Origin: Rhytidiadelphus loreus | Lineage: Eukaryota; Streptophyta; Bryopsida; Hypnales; Hylocomiaceae | Length of the DNA: 64,000 bases | Reading direction: 5' to 3' | Assembly: GCA_947034895.1 (NCBI GenBank) | Contig: OX344763.1 | Span: 76,031,093 to 76,095,092, forward strand | Shown: positions 35,361 to 47,000 of the stretch, piece after piece | Layout of the letters: each line of letters begins with the position of its first letter | Numbering within the stretch: the first letter of the stretch is position 1 | The notes under the pieces: model-generated | What the model was told of the DNA's origin: nothing | The model's input: the letters and a program-made list of their open reading frames with translations, nothing else | Databases searched by the model: none | Translations under genes and position numbers: made by a program

Positions 35361-35699
35361 TTGACTACTGACGTGGATGTCCATGTCAGATTTAAAAGGG
35401 GTCCATTGCCACTACACAGTGACTACAAAATGACTGCAAAATTACTTCCATTATGTCCGGTCAACTTCCCTCTTTCTTTATTCCTTCTTTCTTTACTCCT
35501 TTTCTCTTTCTTTTTCATCCACTCCTACATCCAAGGTAGAAATGGATGGTGATAATACAAACGCAGTCGTTTTCATAAACGACTTGACCACAACGACTGT
35601 AGGGACCTCAAGTCGTTTTACAGTCAAGGTGATCACAATGACTTCTTTGTAGTTGTTTATTGAAGTCATTTTGTTCACCATTTTCTTGTAGTGAGAGTG

Positions 35700-36110
35700 T
35701 GTGGCCATACCTCCTATCCAATGCCCTGCACTGCCGGAGGTTGAGCATCTGCGTCTGGGGCATCTTGTTGGTGGCGCCGCGATCTGAGTTTGGGACCCTG
35801 GCGGTCCATCGGGAGTTCCCTGAACCAAAGAAATAGAAGTTTAGCCATGTACAGAAACGACAAGCTAAGTATCCAGATGAAGTGACGAAGTGCAAAAACG
35901 TTGAAGCAAGGGTAGGCGACGACCTGGGTATCGAGACGGCACAGTCGCTGGGTTATCTGGCGCCCCGAGTTCAGAAAGAAGGACTTTGGCGGTCGAGTGA
36001 TCCATATATATCCATATCTTAGGTTTGGTAGTCAGGTCTAGTTTCTCTCTAGCGGCATGGGCTGGACTACGGACGGAATTATATTCACCTGTGTGGAATG
36101 TCACTCATTA
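35700..36110 (-). pseudogene. gene B, probable first exons
   Basis: A minus-strand frame from about 36104 encodes 'KIWIYMDHSTAKVLLSELGA' and ends at a CCCAG-GTCGTC donor near 35920. A second segment, acceptor TTGGTTCAG near 35822, runs 'GTPDGPPGSQTQIAAPP' to a GTATGGCC donor near 35702. If correct, intron 2 of gene B (35700-29822) contains the 203-bp array and both nested CACTA elements. This assignment depends on splice signals only. Confidence 0.35.
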
Positions 36111-36249
36111 CTTTCAATTGTTAATAATCCGTCTGGTTTGGTCTTCGGCTCCGGTGGCAGCTTTATCCTCATCATCGACAATCATGAAACACTTCAATGA
36201 TTCTTCATAGTTCTAAGACGTGGGCAATGGATATCGTTTCCAGTCGTAA

Positions 36250-37678
36250 ATGAAGCGAGACCCGTGATAAAATATAGTGTCAACCCTGATACGGTGCGTT
36301 GGCAAAATTAATTGTCTCGATACTTTCAATGATTATCCACGTCCTTGACTATTAACGAACCATTAAATGATTAACATTCCTGTCAGTGTCCACCTTGGAA
36401 TTCACTCCTCAAATTCTCCACATTTGATTGGGTCTTCTGTGACCCTCCTGACAATGAATGCGGGAGTACTAAACACTTGTTTATTCCTTGAATTGTTTGC
36501 CGCATTCACAATGTGAATGGGTAATTTGGAATGCAATTTCTAATGACGGTCTCTAGTTTACAATAGTGGTATAATAATCCTGTTTGATATAAATAAATTT
36601 CAATTCCTTCATTAGATCTAATATAAATTATCATCTCCGTTTTGTAATTTTAGTTTCTATAGGTGTTTTTAATAGTATCAATATACTACTAAGACTCTCT
36701 GAATTGCATCTTACAAATGCCTATTCTAGTTCTAGTCGATGATCCATAATATTTGTTGGTTCTTAAATCCATTATGGGACTCTCCTCCCGTTTACTGTTA
36801 ATGTTGAAGTATGCAGTAAACTAGACACGATGCTTTAATGAATATTGTTACAGTTTACTACGGAGTATAATGGCACACCTGGAAGCCGTTGAAGATGATT
36901 TGGATTCAATCTGTCAGTGGCATTGCATTATCAAGATAATGATGATACAATGATGATCCACTTTGGATGGATGGGCGCTCTTTGTTATATTTTAATCGTG
37001 TCACCGTTAGCTTGATATACCACTGCTATACATCCGGCCTTCGATTAGCTGCGACATACATCTGCTGCCTATAGCATTCATTACTATATGCATCGACTGC
37101 TGTGATAATAGAATAAGCTTTCCTTCTCTTGATAGTGAATGTCTCCATTGATTACTAAGATCATGTATGCTAATAGGTTGCATAAATGGCACTTATTCTA
37201 GAATTTAGCCCTTCATGATTTTATGAATTTGAACTAATAGTACTTTTTCAATTGCCATTCATAATGTACAGACTGAGAACAGTTGAGGGTGTCCGATAAT
37301 TTAGGGCCTACGGCATTTGAATTCCGAAAAGTTATTTCTTATTGCACCACGCCTCCAATTATCTCAATTGAATTGGGAAGATGTAGGTCACAGTCGTCAT
37401 CCAGCGAATACATACAGGCTAGGATTTCATAAGGTTACAAATCACTGTTTCACATCTGGTCAGGTTCTCTTAGTGCGCATTTGTCATGTACTTATGTTCG
37501 ATGCGTATTATGAAATTTAGTTAAACCGGTTGGATCGATTTCATTTTAGATTGATGTGATTATCCGTAAGAGGCTCGGAGACCTTTAACAGTCCTATCCA
37601 TTGATCACGGTGAATTTTGTTCACAATATTCCTGTAATTTTTTTGTAGTGATTCGTTCTTTTATTCTAAGTCAATGTC
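36250..37678. promoter_or_regulatory. divergent intergenic region between gene B and the MULE transposase
   Basis: Lies between the two outward-pointing genes of the giant element. No coding frame I can support. A shared promoter would be expected here; I cannot point to a convincing TATA box or repeated operator. Confidence 0.3.
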
Positions 37679-40600
37679 ATGGTTGTCCGACTTTCTTGCG
37701 TAGTTCCAATGGAGGATATATCCAATTTGGTCGTTGTGACAGGTGATAGTGATAGAGTTCCAATTATATTTCCAATGCATGATGATGGCGTCACTATTGT
37801 TTTAGCTTCTTGATTAAGTCTCAAGTTCCAATTGAGGGAGGACTCGATCTATATTGACGAAGAAGTTTTTGAACCAAACTCGGGGATCCTTATGCATACT
37901 ATAGGACAACTTCCAATATCTCAATCTAGTATCAATGCGTGGCGGCTGAAGCCCGGTAGGTATAGAGCTTACGGAGTTCATACTGTCTTGGTTCCGGTTG
38001 ATCAAGTGAGGGGTACATCGCATCAGTCCTCTACGTCGTCGTTCCAAACACCTCCCTTGATTCCTGTGAAGGTGGAATTCCAGCAGGATTGTGTAACCAT
38101 TCTTAGTTCGGACTTTGACCGAAATTCGCCTAAGCGTAGGTTGAATTCAGGGACGCCATCCTCGGTGTCTACTTTGCCTAGCCTTAGTAGCCTTCCCGCG
38201 TCTGTGGCAAAAAGTTCTGCTTCGGGTGGTATATCGGTAATCCATTGTTTGCGTCAATTACGGGCACTTAAGGGTTGTCGGAATATACTGTCGAAAATTG
38301 ATTACGAGTCGATTTCTATTGAGAGAGTACATATGTTGCCTCCGAGATTCAATGGAAATATGATCTTTGAGTTGCCTCCAGTATAGACTAGCCGTCCTTC
38401 GTCTCATGCTCTTCAAATGGAGGGAATGGATAAGCGTTACGATGGCCATGTCTGGACCAAAACAATGACAACCAATATCAGTAATCGTATGGGCTTGTCA
38501 TTTCGCATATCTGTTTGTGTCGGGCATCTTCGATGCATGAATGCGACTTGTGAGTTCCTCACTTGTGGTAATCAAACTGGTGTTGTGAATGAATTGGAAT
38601 GGGAAGGTCTGTCTCCTTCTGCGGTCAATGTTGGAGATTTGCATCCTACAAGGTCCACTCTTCTTTGCAGAATATGCAAACAACCTCCTTCGTGTATCGG
38701 ATTCATGGCTGATAGTGCGCAAGCTAATTGGAATGCAGTGAGGATCATCTACGGTTCGGGAGATAGTAGCGAGGCAATGGCAAACTGTGAGAGAACTTGC
38801 CTGTTTCATTGGACACAATCCATGGAAAAGCATACGAAGGTTGACATCCATGAGGATTTGCAAGATCAACATAGATTGTTATGCAAGCAATACAAGAATG
38901 TCACTTCTCCGGATGAATTTGAGTCGAGGTACCTTGCCATTAGAGCATGGTGGTTGTCCTCAGGTGCCACTTGCGAAGAAGGAAACTGTCGATTAGACTT
39001 GTGGTTGGCATTTTGGCATTTTCGTTATCGGCAATGGGGCGGCTTCTTGCAACTCGTAAGTTCTCAATTCATATCACTCTCATTTGATATATTTCTAAAA
39101 TCCCAACATGTTTTTATCTTGTTCATCTTACCCTATCCAATACACTTTTATAAATATTTTTCTAATGCACTTTCAAATTTATTTCTGACCTATAAGAAGC
39201 GCTGTAAGGACACATTGTGAGCCGCAATTCACATAAAGTCAGGTCAGGAGTTTGCATAGTCTAGTGCTCTTAGCATGCTTCTCCCCTTATACAAGTTCTT
39301 TGCGATTTACTATTCAAACAACGTACTTGATTTATTTGGCATTTCATAAGGAATACAAGCATAGGTAGGTAATGTAGAATTGTTCTACGAATATCAACAT
39401 TCATTAGCAACCTTGGGTACTTATGAATCATCCAATGATTTTCGGTTGAAACAATGTTATGGATCTAACTGGATATGCAGAATTCATGCATACCTAGGTG
39501 GTATAGGATACCCCTCTCGGTACCGAGAGGGGTATCCTATACCACCTAGGTATGGATTTTTCCAGTTCTCTGTATTGTCACTATACTTTATTCTGGTGGT
39601 AATGAGCAGTGTCTGCATGCGTTGGTGCTTCAGCACAGCGCTTTAGGTACTAAGTGGGACTTATGCTATACTCTTTATGGACTTCCGGGTCTCAATGTGC
39701 TGACAATCGCTTGAAAGTGGTGGTGACTAAAGAAGTTCTGCATCCCAATTTCAGTCCGTCACTGGTAGTTGGACATTGTTAATGCATTTAGAATGATTGT
39801 AGGCAAAATCGCTATTTTTCACCATCTAATGGCAATATTTGATATTCATTAATCAGGATCTTAATGAAAACGAGCTCGCAGAGATGCCGTCTTGCAACCT
39901 TGCGGAGACAGTACACAACAAGTGGCTCCAGCAATCCGGAAATCGGGGGACCGATTTGTACATAGCCACAATGGATGATTTTGTTCGAGCCTTCATGTAG
40001 ATGGTCAAGTATTATCAATATCTAAAGGGTAATCAAGCTGGAACAGGTCCGGGGAAGGAAGAACTACTGCTCTGTGTTACACAAAAATTAGCACAACGAA
40101 TTGGGAATCCTAGGGCCTTGGCGGAAGCTATTTCAAGCATTCCTGAAGTTGAGGAATTCGTGAATAGGGAACCTCAACTTCAAGGTGAGGAAGTCTTCGG
40201 GTCTCACAAGCGCAAGGCAGACATGCCACTCAGGTGCGAGTAGGATTTTCATAGGCTTGATAAAGTCAATTTTTTCCATCCCCGCATTCAGACTAGATCT
40301 TCAAGAGCATCAACAAGTGCAGCACTTCTGAATCCCATTAGGGAAGACGACTCACCAATTGTGGATGTAGAAATGCATGATGTCTTGACGAATGATCACA
40401 ATTTAGACCCCGAATGTAGTCACCGGTCTACTCAAGTGTCATGTATCCAGGAGAGCCAGTGTGACGAAACTCAATGGCATATTGCCAGATTACCAAAAAC
40501 ATCCGTGAATGCATGTTTTGCCGACCAAGCAATTACAAGGAAAAAGTGCACTACCCAAATAGTTTAGAACAACCAACCTACAGTGGCACCGATATACACA

Positions 40601-41320
40601 GGTATGATGGTGAATTACAAAAAAAATTGTAATGATCGTATGCAGTTCTTCTTTTGCAATGACAACATCGAACGGTGTGTGAAAGGATATCAACGGAAGT
40701 GGGTGTTATCTGTACCACCTATTCCGTCCATTTCGCCCGTTCAAATGGGTACCAAACTATCAAAAGCCGAGATTTTATCACTGGAGGCCGCTGGATTTGA
40801 GCTTCCACAATGACAATTGATTTCACCGCATAGACTTTTTGGTGGAGAAGCAGGAATCGAATCGGTACGGGCCTACCTTGTTCCACCTACTCTAGATGTG
40901 TATCCTACAACTCAAGCAGGGAAGGTTATCAGACGGAACCCAAAGGCTCCAACAATCAAGCATTAGAACAACTGTGCTTCATCGTTGACTTTAAATGCAC
41001 ACATAGAAAGGGTAACCATGGTCCCCCATCCAGGATTTGGTTGCATAGTTTTCCTAATATCCGGTGTGCAGCCTCAGACGGAGAAGTATATGCTCAACAT
41101 TTCAACATTTCCCGATTGTACCTGCCCTAATTTCAAGGAGATGATATTGAAGTGCTTGGGAAAGCGTGGAACTTGGGCAAATTGTAAACATTTGTACTAT
41201 GTTTTTACGGTCGTCTGCAATCTACAGTGTGCCTCTGATGCCTTTATTCACGCTGCGAGCTTCAGCTTCAACGAAGTGAAGGCAATCCTTCTCAGTGGGA
41301 TACTAAGTCATATTGAGTGA
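37679..41320 (+). pseudogene. MULE-type transposase with SWIM zinc finger, broken
   Basis: Two exons in one phase: 37679-39056 (donor GTAAGT) and 39857-41320 (acceptor ATTAATCAG), stop TGA. Exon 1 has 'MDKRYDGHVWTKTMTTNIS', zinc-type cysteines 'CVGHLRCMNATCEF' and 'CRICKQPP', and 'FMADSAQANWNAVRIIYG' followed by 'ERTCLFHWTQSMEKHTK', in the place of the MULE catalytic region. Exon 2 has 'ETVHNKWLQQSGNRG' and ends in a SWIM finger, 'DCTCPNF...WANCKHLYYV' (CxC...CxH, about 41115-41200), a hallmark of Mutator-like transposases. Damage: TGA 37811, TAG 38384, TAG 39998, TAG 40241, TAG 40565, TGA 40811, TAG 40964, with no frameshift. This is the transposase expected to mobilise the giant element. 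Confidence 0.75.
39489..39554. repeat. 66-bp perfect palindrome in the transposase intron
   Basis: CATACCTAGGTGGTATAGGA followed by TACCCCTCTCGGT, then the exact reverse complement, with no loop and no mismatch over 33-bp arms. The centre CCCCTCTCGGTACCGAGAGG is the same as the palindrome of the 203-bp array 7-9 kb away. It lies in the single intron of the MULE transposase (39057-39856). Confidence 0.95.
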
Positions 41321-42059
41321 AGATATTTTCTTTTTTGTTGCACAGGAATATTCTTTGTGTTTACCAAACTCTTGAATGAAGATGTTTCTATATAAATGTG
41401 CCGTCCTTATAATTTCTAAGTGCATTTCATTTCCATTTAGGTAATCATGTGACTTCAACCCCTTGTCCATTCCATTTTTGTCCTTCCACCAAATTTGTAC
41501 AACAATACACTCCAAATAAGTGTTTGTTTACCCAACAAAAGGGAATTCTATCAATGAATGTGCAAACAACATGGACTAGCCTCTATGCACTTTGAAGTTT
41601 CATAAGTGTCATAAGTGTATGTGAGTTTTATTGTTATAAGGATGTTTTAAATCAAACTTCCATCCACTATAGTCATAGAATAGCCTATTAGAAGTTATTA
41701 TTTTTGTAAAGTAGTTGATGTTGTTTTTATACTTATTATTATGTTGACTCTAACACCCTTCTTGTATACACCCTAAACCTCCTTGTCATATGAGTACATC
41801 CACCTATACATGTACCATGGAATTTTTCATTTAACTATCCAAAAGTTTCATCCACTATCTTCTACTATTTTCATCTAGTCTCATCCATTTTCAACCCCAT
41901 TCATTACAACCTTTTCACCCGTCGTCACCAGAATTTTAATGTAATTCATAAAAAAAATTACATTGAACTCATCCATTTCTTTAATTGGGCATTCATCCCA
42001 TTTTGTCTTAAGCATTCACTCTATTCTTTCATCCCTTGCGTAGCCATTCCCAATTCACT
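41321..42059. other. 3' non-coding region of the giant element
   Basis: AT-rich, no coding frame or repeat I can support, between the transposase stop and the right subterminal repeats. Confidence 0.5.
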
Positions 42060-42332
42060 TTTCATTGAACTTTTTAAGCAATTGTCATCCAATTTTTTCA
42101 TCCATTGCTTTCATCCAATTCTTTCATTCCAGTTTTTTTCATCCATGTTTTTCATCCACTACTTTCATCCAATTTTTTCATCCAATTTTTTTCATCTACT
42201 TTTTTCATCCATTATTCACCTACTTTTTCATAAATTGTCATCCAATTTTTTATACTTTTTTGGTTAGTTTATTTTTGAAAATCACAAAAAACCCGCTCCC
42301 TGCTCCCCGCTCGCATGCCAGCATTTCCCTTT
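42060..42332. repeat. right subterminal and terminal repeat of the giant element
   Basis: Units of TTTTTTCATCCA/TTTCATCCAATTTTT to about 42245, then AAATTGTCATCCAATTTTTT, CCGCTCCCTGCTC, CGCTCGCATGCCAGC and CATTTCCCTTT at the edge. This is the reverse complement of the left end in the same order. Confidence 0.8.
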
Positions 42333-42341
42333 GAAGACCCA
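42333..42341. repeat. 9-bp target duplication, right copy
   Basis: GAAGACCCA, matching 22417-22425. Confidence 0.8.
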
Positions 42342-44040
42342 CACACCTGATAGTAATGTTTGGCCACAACAAGATCTCCTTGCTAAAATTTAGTGCCCCA
42401 CTTACAAGTAAAATTAGCCTTAGCTGGGTGCAAAGGCTTTGTAACTCGGATGAGCCAGAAATCTTGTCCTTCGCTATTGCCTACTGCAGCATTGACAACA
42501 AAGTTGTCACTAATATCTAGAGTGGCATCCATTAGCTCTCTATTGTCTCTCCATTGCCAAACGCCATCCCAACTCTCAACCATTGCATGTCTTACAAATT
42601 CAGTGTCAGCTGGTTGCAAGAACTTTGGTTCCCACTCTTCTGTCCAATGCAAATTCACACATCTTGCCCAATTGCTGTCAATGCAAAATGCACAGAAATA
42701 AGCCAATGGCTTCACCATAATCTGGGTAATTTGGTTTTTATTTGTTGCCATTATTGAGTGAATTTTCCTAGTCCCATGTACAACATCAAATTTGTGCCTA
42801 TTGTCACAAAGAAGCTAGACATTTAATTCTAGTACTTCGTGGAAATACCATCTCATCGGCTTTTTGTGACCAGAGTAAGTAGTCTCTATTCTCTCAATCA
42901 AATAAGCTTGCAAGAAAACCACAACATCATTAGCACACTGCAACTGAATACCATGAGACTTTAGTTGTTCTCTTTGAATGAAAGACTTTACAATAGCCCG
43001 TGCTCCGTCATGCTCAAGGGCCCTTGCCATGACCATTGCCAAAAAAACTCTACACCATTGAGCATCCATTTGTCATATTTGGATATCTAGACACAAAATA
43101 CCAAGGTCTATTGGATTTAAACTGATTAGCACATCCATCACTCTACACCTAATGCTGCTTCGGTGCAAATCCAGATCTTGCCATGTGATCACAATGCATC
43201 CGAAGCAGTATTGGATAAACTCCGAGTCATGGTTTTTGTCATCTGAAATGTAAAAGTGGTACTTCGTTAGTATCCATGTCTCAGGGTCAGAGAGGTCCAA
43301 ATTGGGGTTGTGCCGATAAGTTATCTGGACGAAAATGCTCACCTGATACAAATGTCAGTGTATACTTTGCACTTCATCTTGAATCTTGAACTTGTAGTTC
43401 TCAACATAGTCGACAACAAAGACTATTGTGTCTTCAAGGAATGCCTTGCAACAACGTTTGAACTGCTAGTCCTCCTACCTAGCTACAAAATTGTGGATAA
43501 CAAAAGCTTGAAGTTTTGGCTTCAAGTAATCTAGGAAGACATTTGAAGTGGTCTTCTTGTAGACCAAGTTCATCTTTTTCAAGACCTTCCCCTTCTTCGA
43601 AATAGTCTCTTCTAGGGCAAACCTCCTCCACTCCAGTAACTGACTCTCGTACCCTTCAGCCTCGTCTGGACAAAGTGATAGAGTGTCTACCCCCCAATGG
43701 GGGCATTCACCATACAAGCATTTGACATTATGCCATTCATCAAATTCTCCCTTTGCGCACACTATAGATTGCCACAATTCAGTCAAGCCGTTGTACTGAA
43801 TGATACAGGCCATATATTGCCTGTCTACCACACATCAACAATGTATAATCCAAAACTTACTTGCCCGCATGTGTTGAGAGCAACAAGCAACTCATGCAAC
43901 TCAACATGGTAAATACAACAAGTGTTTCATTCACTTAGCCTCTTGACATAGAAGGGCTTCAACATTCCAAATGCACTCTCTGCAACTAAGACTTCCGAGC
44001 AAGCTACTACAAAGCGAATAAAGAATTGTATCTACAAAAC
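42342..44040 (-). pseudogene. gene H: RNase H-fold transposase-like gene, main body
   Basis: Exon blocks on the minus strand in order: 'SAFGMLKPFYVKRLSE' (about 44000-43870, donor GTAAG); 'YNGLTELWQSIVC' and 'KCLYGECPHWGVDTLSLCPD' (43831-43480); 'IVFVVDYVENYKFKIQDEVQ' (about 43400); 'YISDDKNHDSEFIQYCFG' (about 43240); 'ARALEHDGARAIVKSFI' (about 43010-42970); 'HGTRKIHSIMATNK' (about 42740); and 'WARCVNLHWTEEWEPKFLQP'. The acidic residues in VVDYVENY, ISDDKNH and the GHGKGxHDG-like EHDG block suggest an RNase H-type catalytic core. I have seen this layout in transposase-like proteins of several eukaryotes but cannot name the family securely. Stops: TAG 43475, TAG 43466, TGA near 43355, TGA 43073, TAG 42815, TAG 42383. 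Past the last, the frame runs into the target duplication and resumes at 22425. Confidence 0.65.
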
Positions 44041-47000
44041 AGTCAGCAACAAAGTCAATATTAGTACATATTACTAAGTACATCTGATTTGTCCATAACC
44101 CTAGAAGTGTAAGTATTGATTCCTATACACTACAAAGGAAGGCCACTTAGTCCTATTTAAAAATGTGTACTTCACTAAGTTCACAATGGACTATTCAGTA
44201 CCATTATCCATCCTCAAAGTACTCCACCTACACTACTGAATTCAACCACAAGAATTGAAGCATAAATACTAATTCATGTGGACTTCAAATGAAAATTACT
44301 GAATCCCAGTTCCAGTGTGTACGTTAGTCAAGTCATAGTAGACTGTCAAGGACTTTAATCCATCCTCACAGTACTCAACGTGCACTTCAAAAGACTCATA
44401 GTGAAATTTGAAGTACTTTTATGGTACCTCAGCACTCAATATGTTAAGACTACTGAACACTTCCATTTCATGTAGTCCCCAGGGCTCCAGCGGACTTTAG
44501 ATGAGAAATGATTGTGTAGTCAATCCTAAACCATGACTATTGTCAAAATGTATGGAGTACTTAACACAATTTTAGATGAACAGTTCACCACTATTCACAC
44601 TTTCTAGATGGTACAAGCCTCACACTACAACTTTATACTACAACCCTGCACAAAACTCCATGCAATTCACTAAGGTATCCAAGCATCAACAGACCCCAAA
44701 GTATATTACAACTATGGATTTAGGGCAGGAATTTACCTGTGTTTCTTGCAAATAATGCATCGACTTTGTTTCATAAACACTCGGTGACCGCCACTTCCAA
44801 GTTACATCCTTTTTATTCGGTGAGACTCGACTTTCGACCACTGTGAGCTCTCAATTCGTCACTTGGGACTCATGATTTTCTTTTTTTCAATTTTTGCAAA
44901 ATTAAGTTAGGTTTTAGGTACAAAAAGCCCAAAAAAGAGTAGAAAGCCAAAATGAGTATGTCACATACCAATACGGTATATGGGCATAAATTGAGTGTTT
45001 TGGCTTAGTTAATTCATAAAACCGCTTGTATATAGGTTGAAACCCGGGAAATAGGGCAAATTGTACATATTGAGTGATATTGCCCATAATAGCCTAATCT
45101 ACCCTGCTTGTGACAAACTATGGCCAATTTGGTCCGAGGGAACCTAGGTGAGAACCCTAAAGTCAATCCCAAAGAGAGGTTTCAGTTCCAAAACGTTTAT
45201 CCAATTTAGTAGAAACCCCAATTGTTAGCCTGCAGGTGGCACAAATTCAAGACGGGCCAGTAGAGAGAATCTATGGCCAAGGGATGGTGTTTTGGGGTCT
45301 ATACCATGTTAGGAGCTCAACGGCAAAGTTGATTTACCAAAATTCTTCTTTATGTGGAAGATTCCCTAGACACCGGTAATTCTAGGAGATGGCATCCTTC
45401 GAATCTCCTATGACCATTGTGCAAAGTAAGAATATAAGCTTGCACATGGGTTGTGGAATTTCATGAGAGGTTCCACAGAAAGTCTCGGTTTTTTCTGATC
45501 ATCAAAGATCTTTTTCCGAATAGTCAACCGCTCAAAACCTACGATGGGAAATTCCTAAAAATTACCCAAATTGCGGTAAAATCTCACTAAAAATTAGAGT
45601 ATCTTGTTTTATGTTAATAAGATGCTCCAACAAGTTTCAAGACATTCTGATAGCCAGAAGTACCCGAACTTGCAAGATTCCTCTAAGACCGGCAAATTTA
45701 AAGATTACCGTGGAGTTGACTGGCGTTTTGGGAGCATACGAAATCGGAATGAGGTCAAAGTTAGGTCTTTTCTTACTCCCTTACACCTACTAAAAAGCCT
45801 AGGCCACTTACTTTTCATAGAAAAGTCAAACTCCAAAAGTTGGATTTTTACCCTTTTTGGTCGTTAAGTTGGCATTAGGATTCATTGCGTTTTTAGTGAT
45901 AGAAAAGGGGGAGGAGGGTACCTTAAGACTAAAAATGGCCTTCTGAAGCCAATAGCGCAATCCGTTTGTGATTTGGAGTTAAACTCCAAAAGTTAGAAGT
46001 TAGGTCCAGCGTAGAAGGGAAAATAGGGAAAATTAGGATGAAAATCCTAAGTGATAAGATTACCGTAGGAAAATGAGAGGAGTTGAGTGCCCTTGGAAAC
46101 GTATAAAAGGGCACTCATTCTCCTCTCTTCTCACCCCTTCTTGCCATTTTTTGGCAAATTTATACACATGCTCCATTAACGTGGAGTTTTTGGCCATTTT
46201 TCGAGCCAAAGTTGTCAACGTATGTTTTTTGAGCATTTCAAACTCATCTTGTTGTTGTTTTTGCAAGCTTTGAAGGACTTTGGGGGTCCCTTCAAACCTT
46301 GTGTTTGATTTGTGCATGTTTTGGGAGTTTTGGACAAGTATTAGTTGTGTTTTGTTGCTCTAACTTTGTGTGTTGCTTCTTTGGGCAACTTTTGTTGGTG
46401 TTTTGGGACTAACTTTGTACTAACTCTAGAGGTTCTTCTCTTGTGATTGGCGATGCCGCTTAGGGAAGTCCTTTAGCTTGTTATTTCTCAATTTGTACTA
46501 ATTATGTTTGTGTTTTGTATCACTAACACTCATTTGTTGTAAATTTCTTAAGTGTTGTGTTTTGTGTCCTAAGTATCTCTTCCCTTGGACAAGCCAAACT
46601 CTTTAGAAACTTGTTTAGGAAATCTCTCATATTCCAACTCACGGCAAAGCTCTGGCTTTGTACGGTTAGGAGTGTTCTAAATGTGTTAGTACTTCCTAGA
46701 AATACGGCGGAGCTATGGTTCCCTTTTGTTAGGATTCTTTAGAGTTTTTTCCAAGCTACGGCAAAGCTTTGACCTTGTGCAAAAGGGATAGTTTTAGAAG
46801 TATTAGAGTTTCCTAAAACTACGGCGAAGCTTTGACTTCAAGTATTAGAATCAATTAGAGTATTTGTTGTGGTTTTTGAAAGTACGGCGAAGCTTTGACT
46901 TCAAGTATAAATTATTACAAAACTTAGTTTCCAAAAGTTGGTAAAAAAAAAAAATACAAAGTTTAGCTCTCAACTTTGAGCGTCTAAAATTCCAACTAGT

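Larger units (their letters stand above)
32952..35693. mobile_element. non-autonomous CACTA element, 2,742 bp, duplication AGA
   Basis: Begins CACTACAAGAAAATGG and ends, reverse-complemented, with the same sixteen bases. AGA flanks both sides (32949-32951, 35694-35696). Subterminal regions carry repeated AATGACTNC/GTGACT motifs in both orientations (for example TGACTGCAAAAAATGACTGC at the left; ATGACTTC and its reverse complements at the right). The interior is AT-rich and non-coding apart from two tandem-repeat blocks. It is inserted at the end of the 203-bp array. Confidence 0.9.
22426..42332. mobile_element. giant Mutator-like transposon, 19,907 bp
   Basis: Bounded by GAAGACCCA direct repeats. 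The left end reads AGGGAGCTAGCATGCAAGCG inward and the right end, reverse-complemented, AAAGGGAAATGCTGGCATGC. Both ends then share GAGCAGGGAGCGG and TTGGATGACAATTTATG, followed by inverted subterminal (GGATGAAAAAA)n repeats. Cargo: a MULE transposase (plus, 37.7-41.3 kb), gene B (minus, ParB-like plus methyltransferase) and a DRM-like cytosine methyltransferase fragment (minus). Nested later insertions are the CACTA elements at 30701-31633 and 32952-35693; without them the element would be about 16.2 kb. The multi-gene layout recalls VANDAL-type MULEs, which carry accessory genes besides the transposase. All genes carry stops, so the copy is dead. Confidence 0.8.

Noticed and set aside
3..43477. 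Variant genetic code with TAG as glutamine (as in some ulvophyte algae), or programmed TAG readthrough
   Set aside because: The intact NERD-like gene has no in-frame TAG in about 1,400 codons, and several element genes also carry TGA stops and frameshifts, so mutation is the simpler reading.
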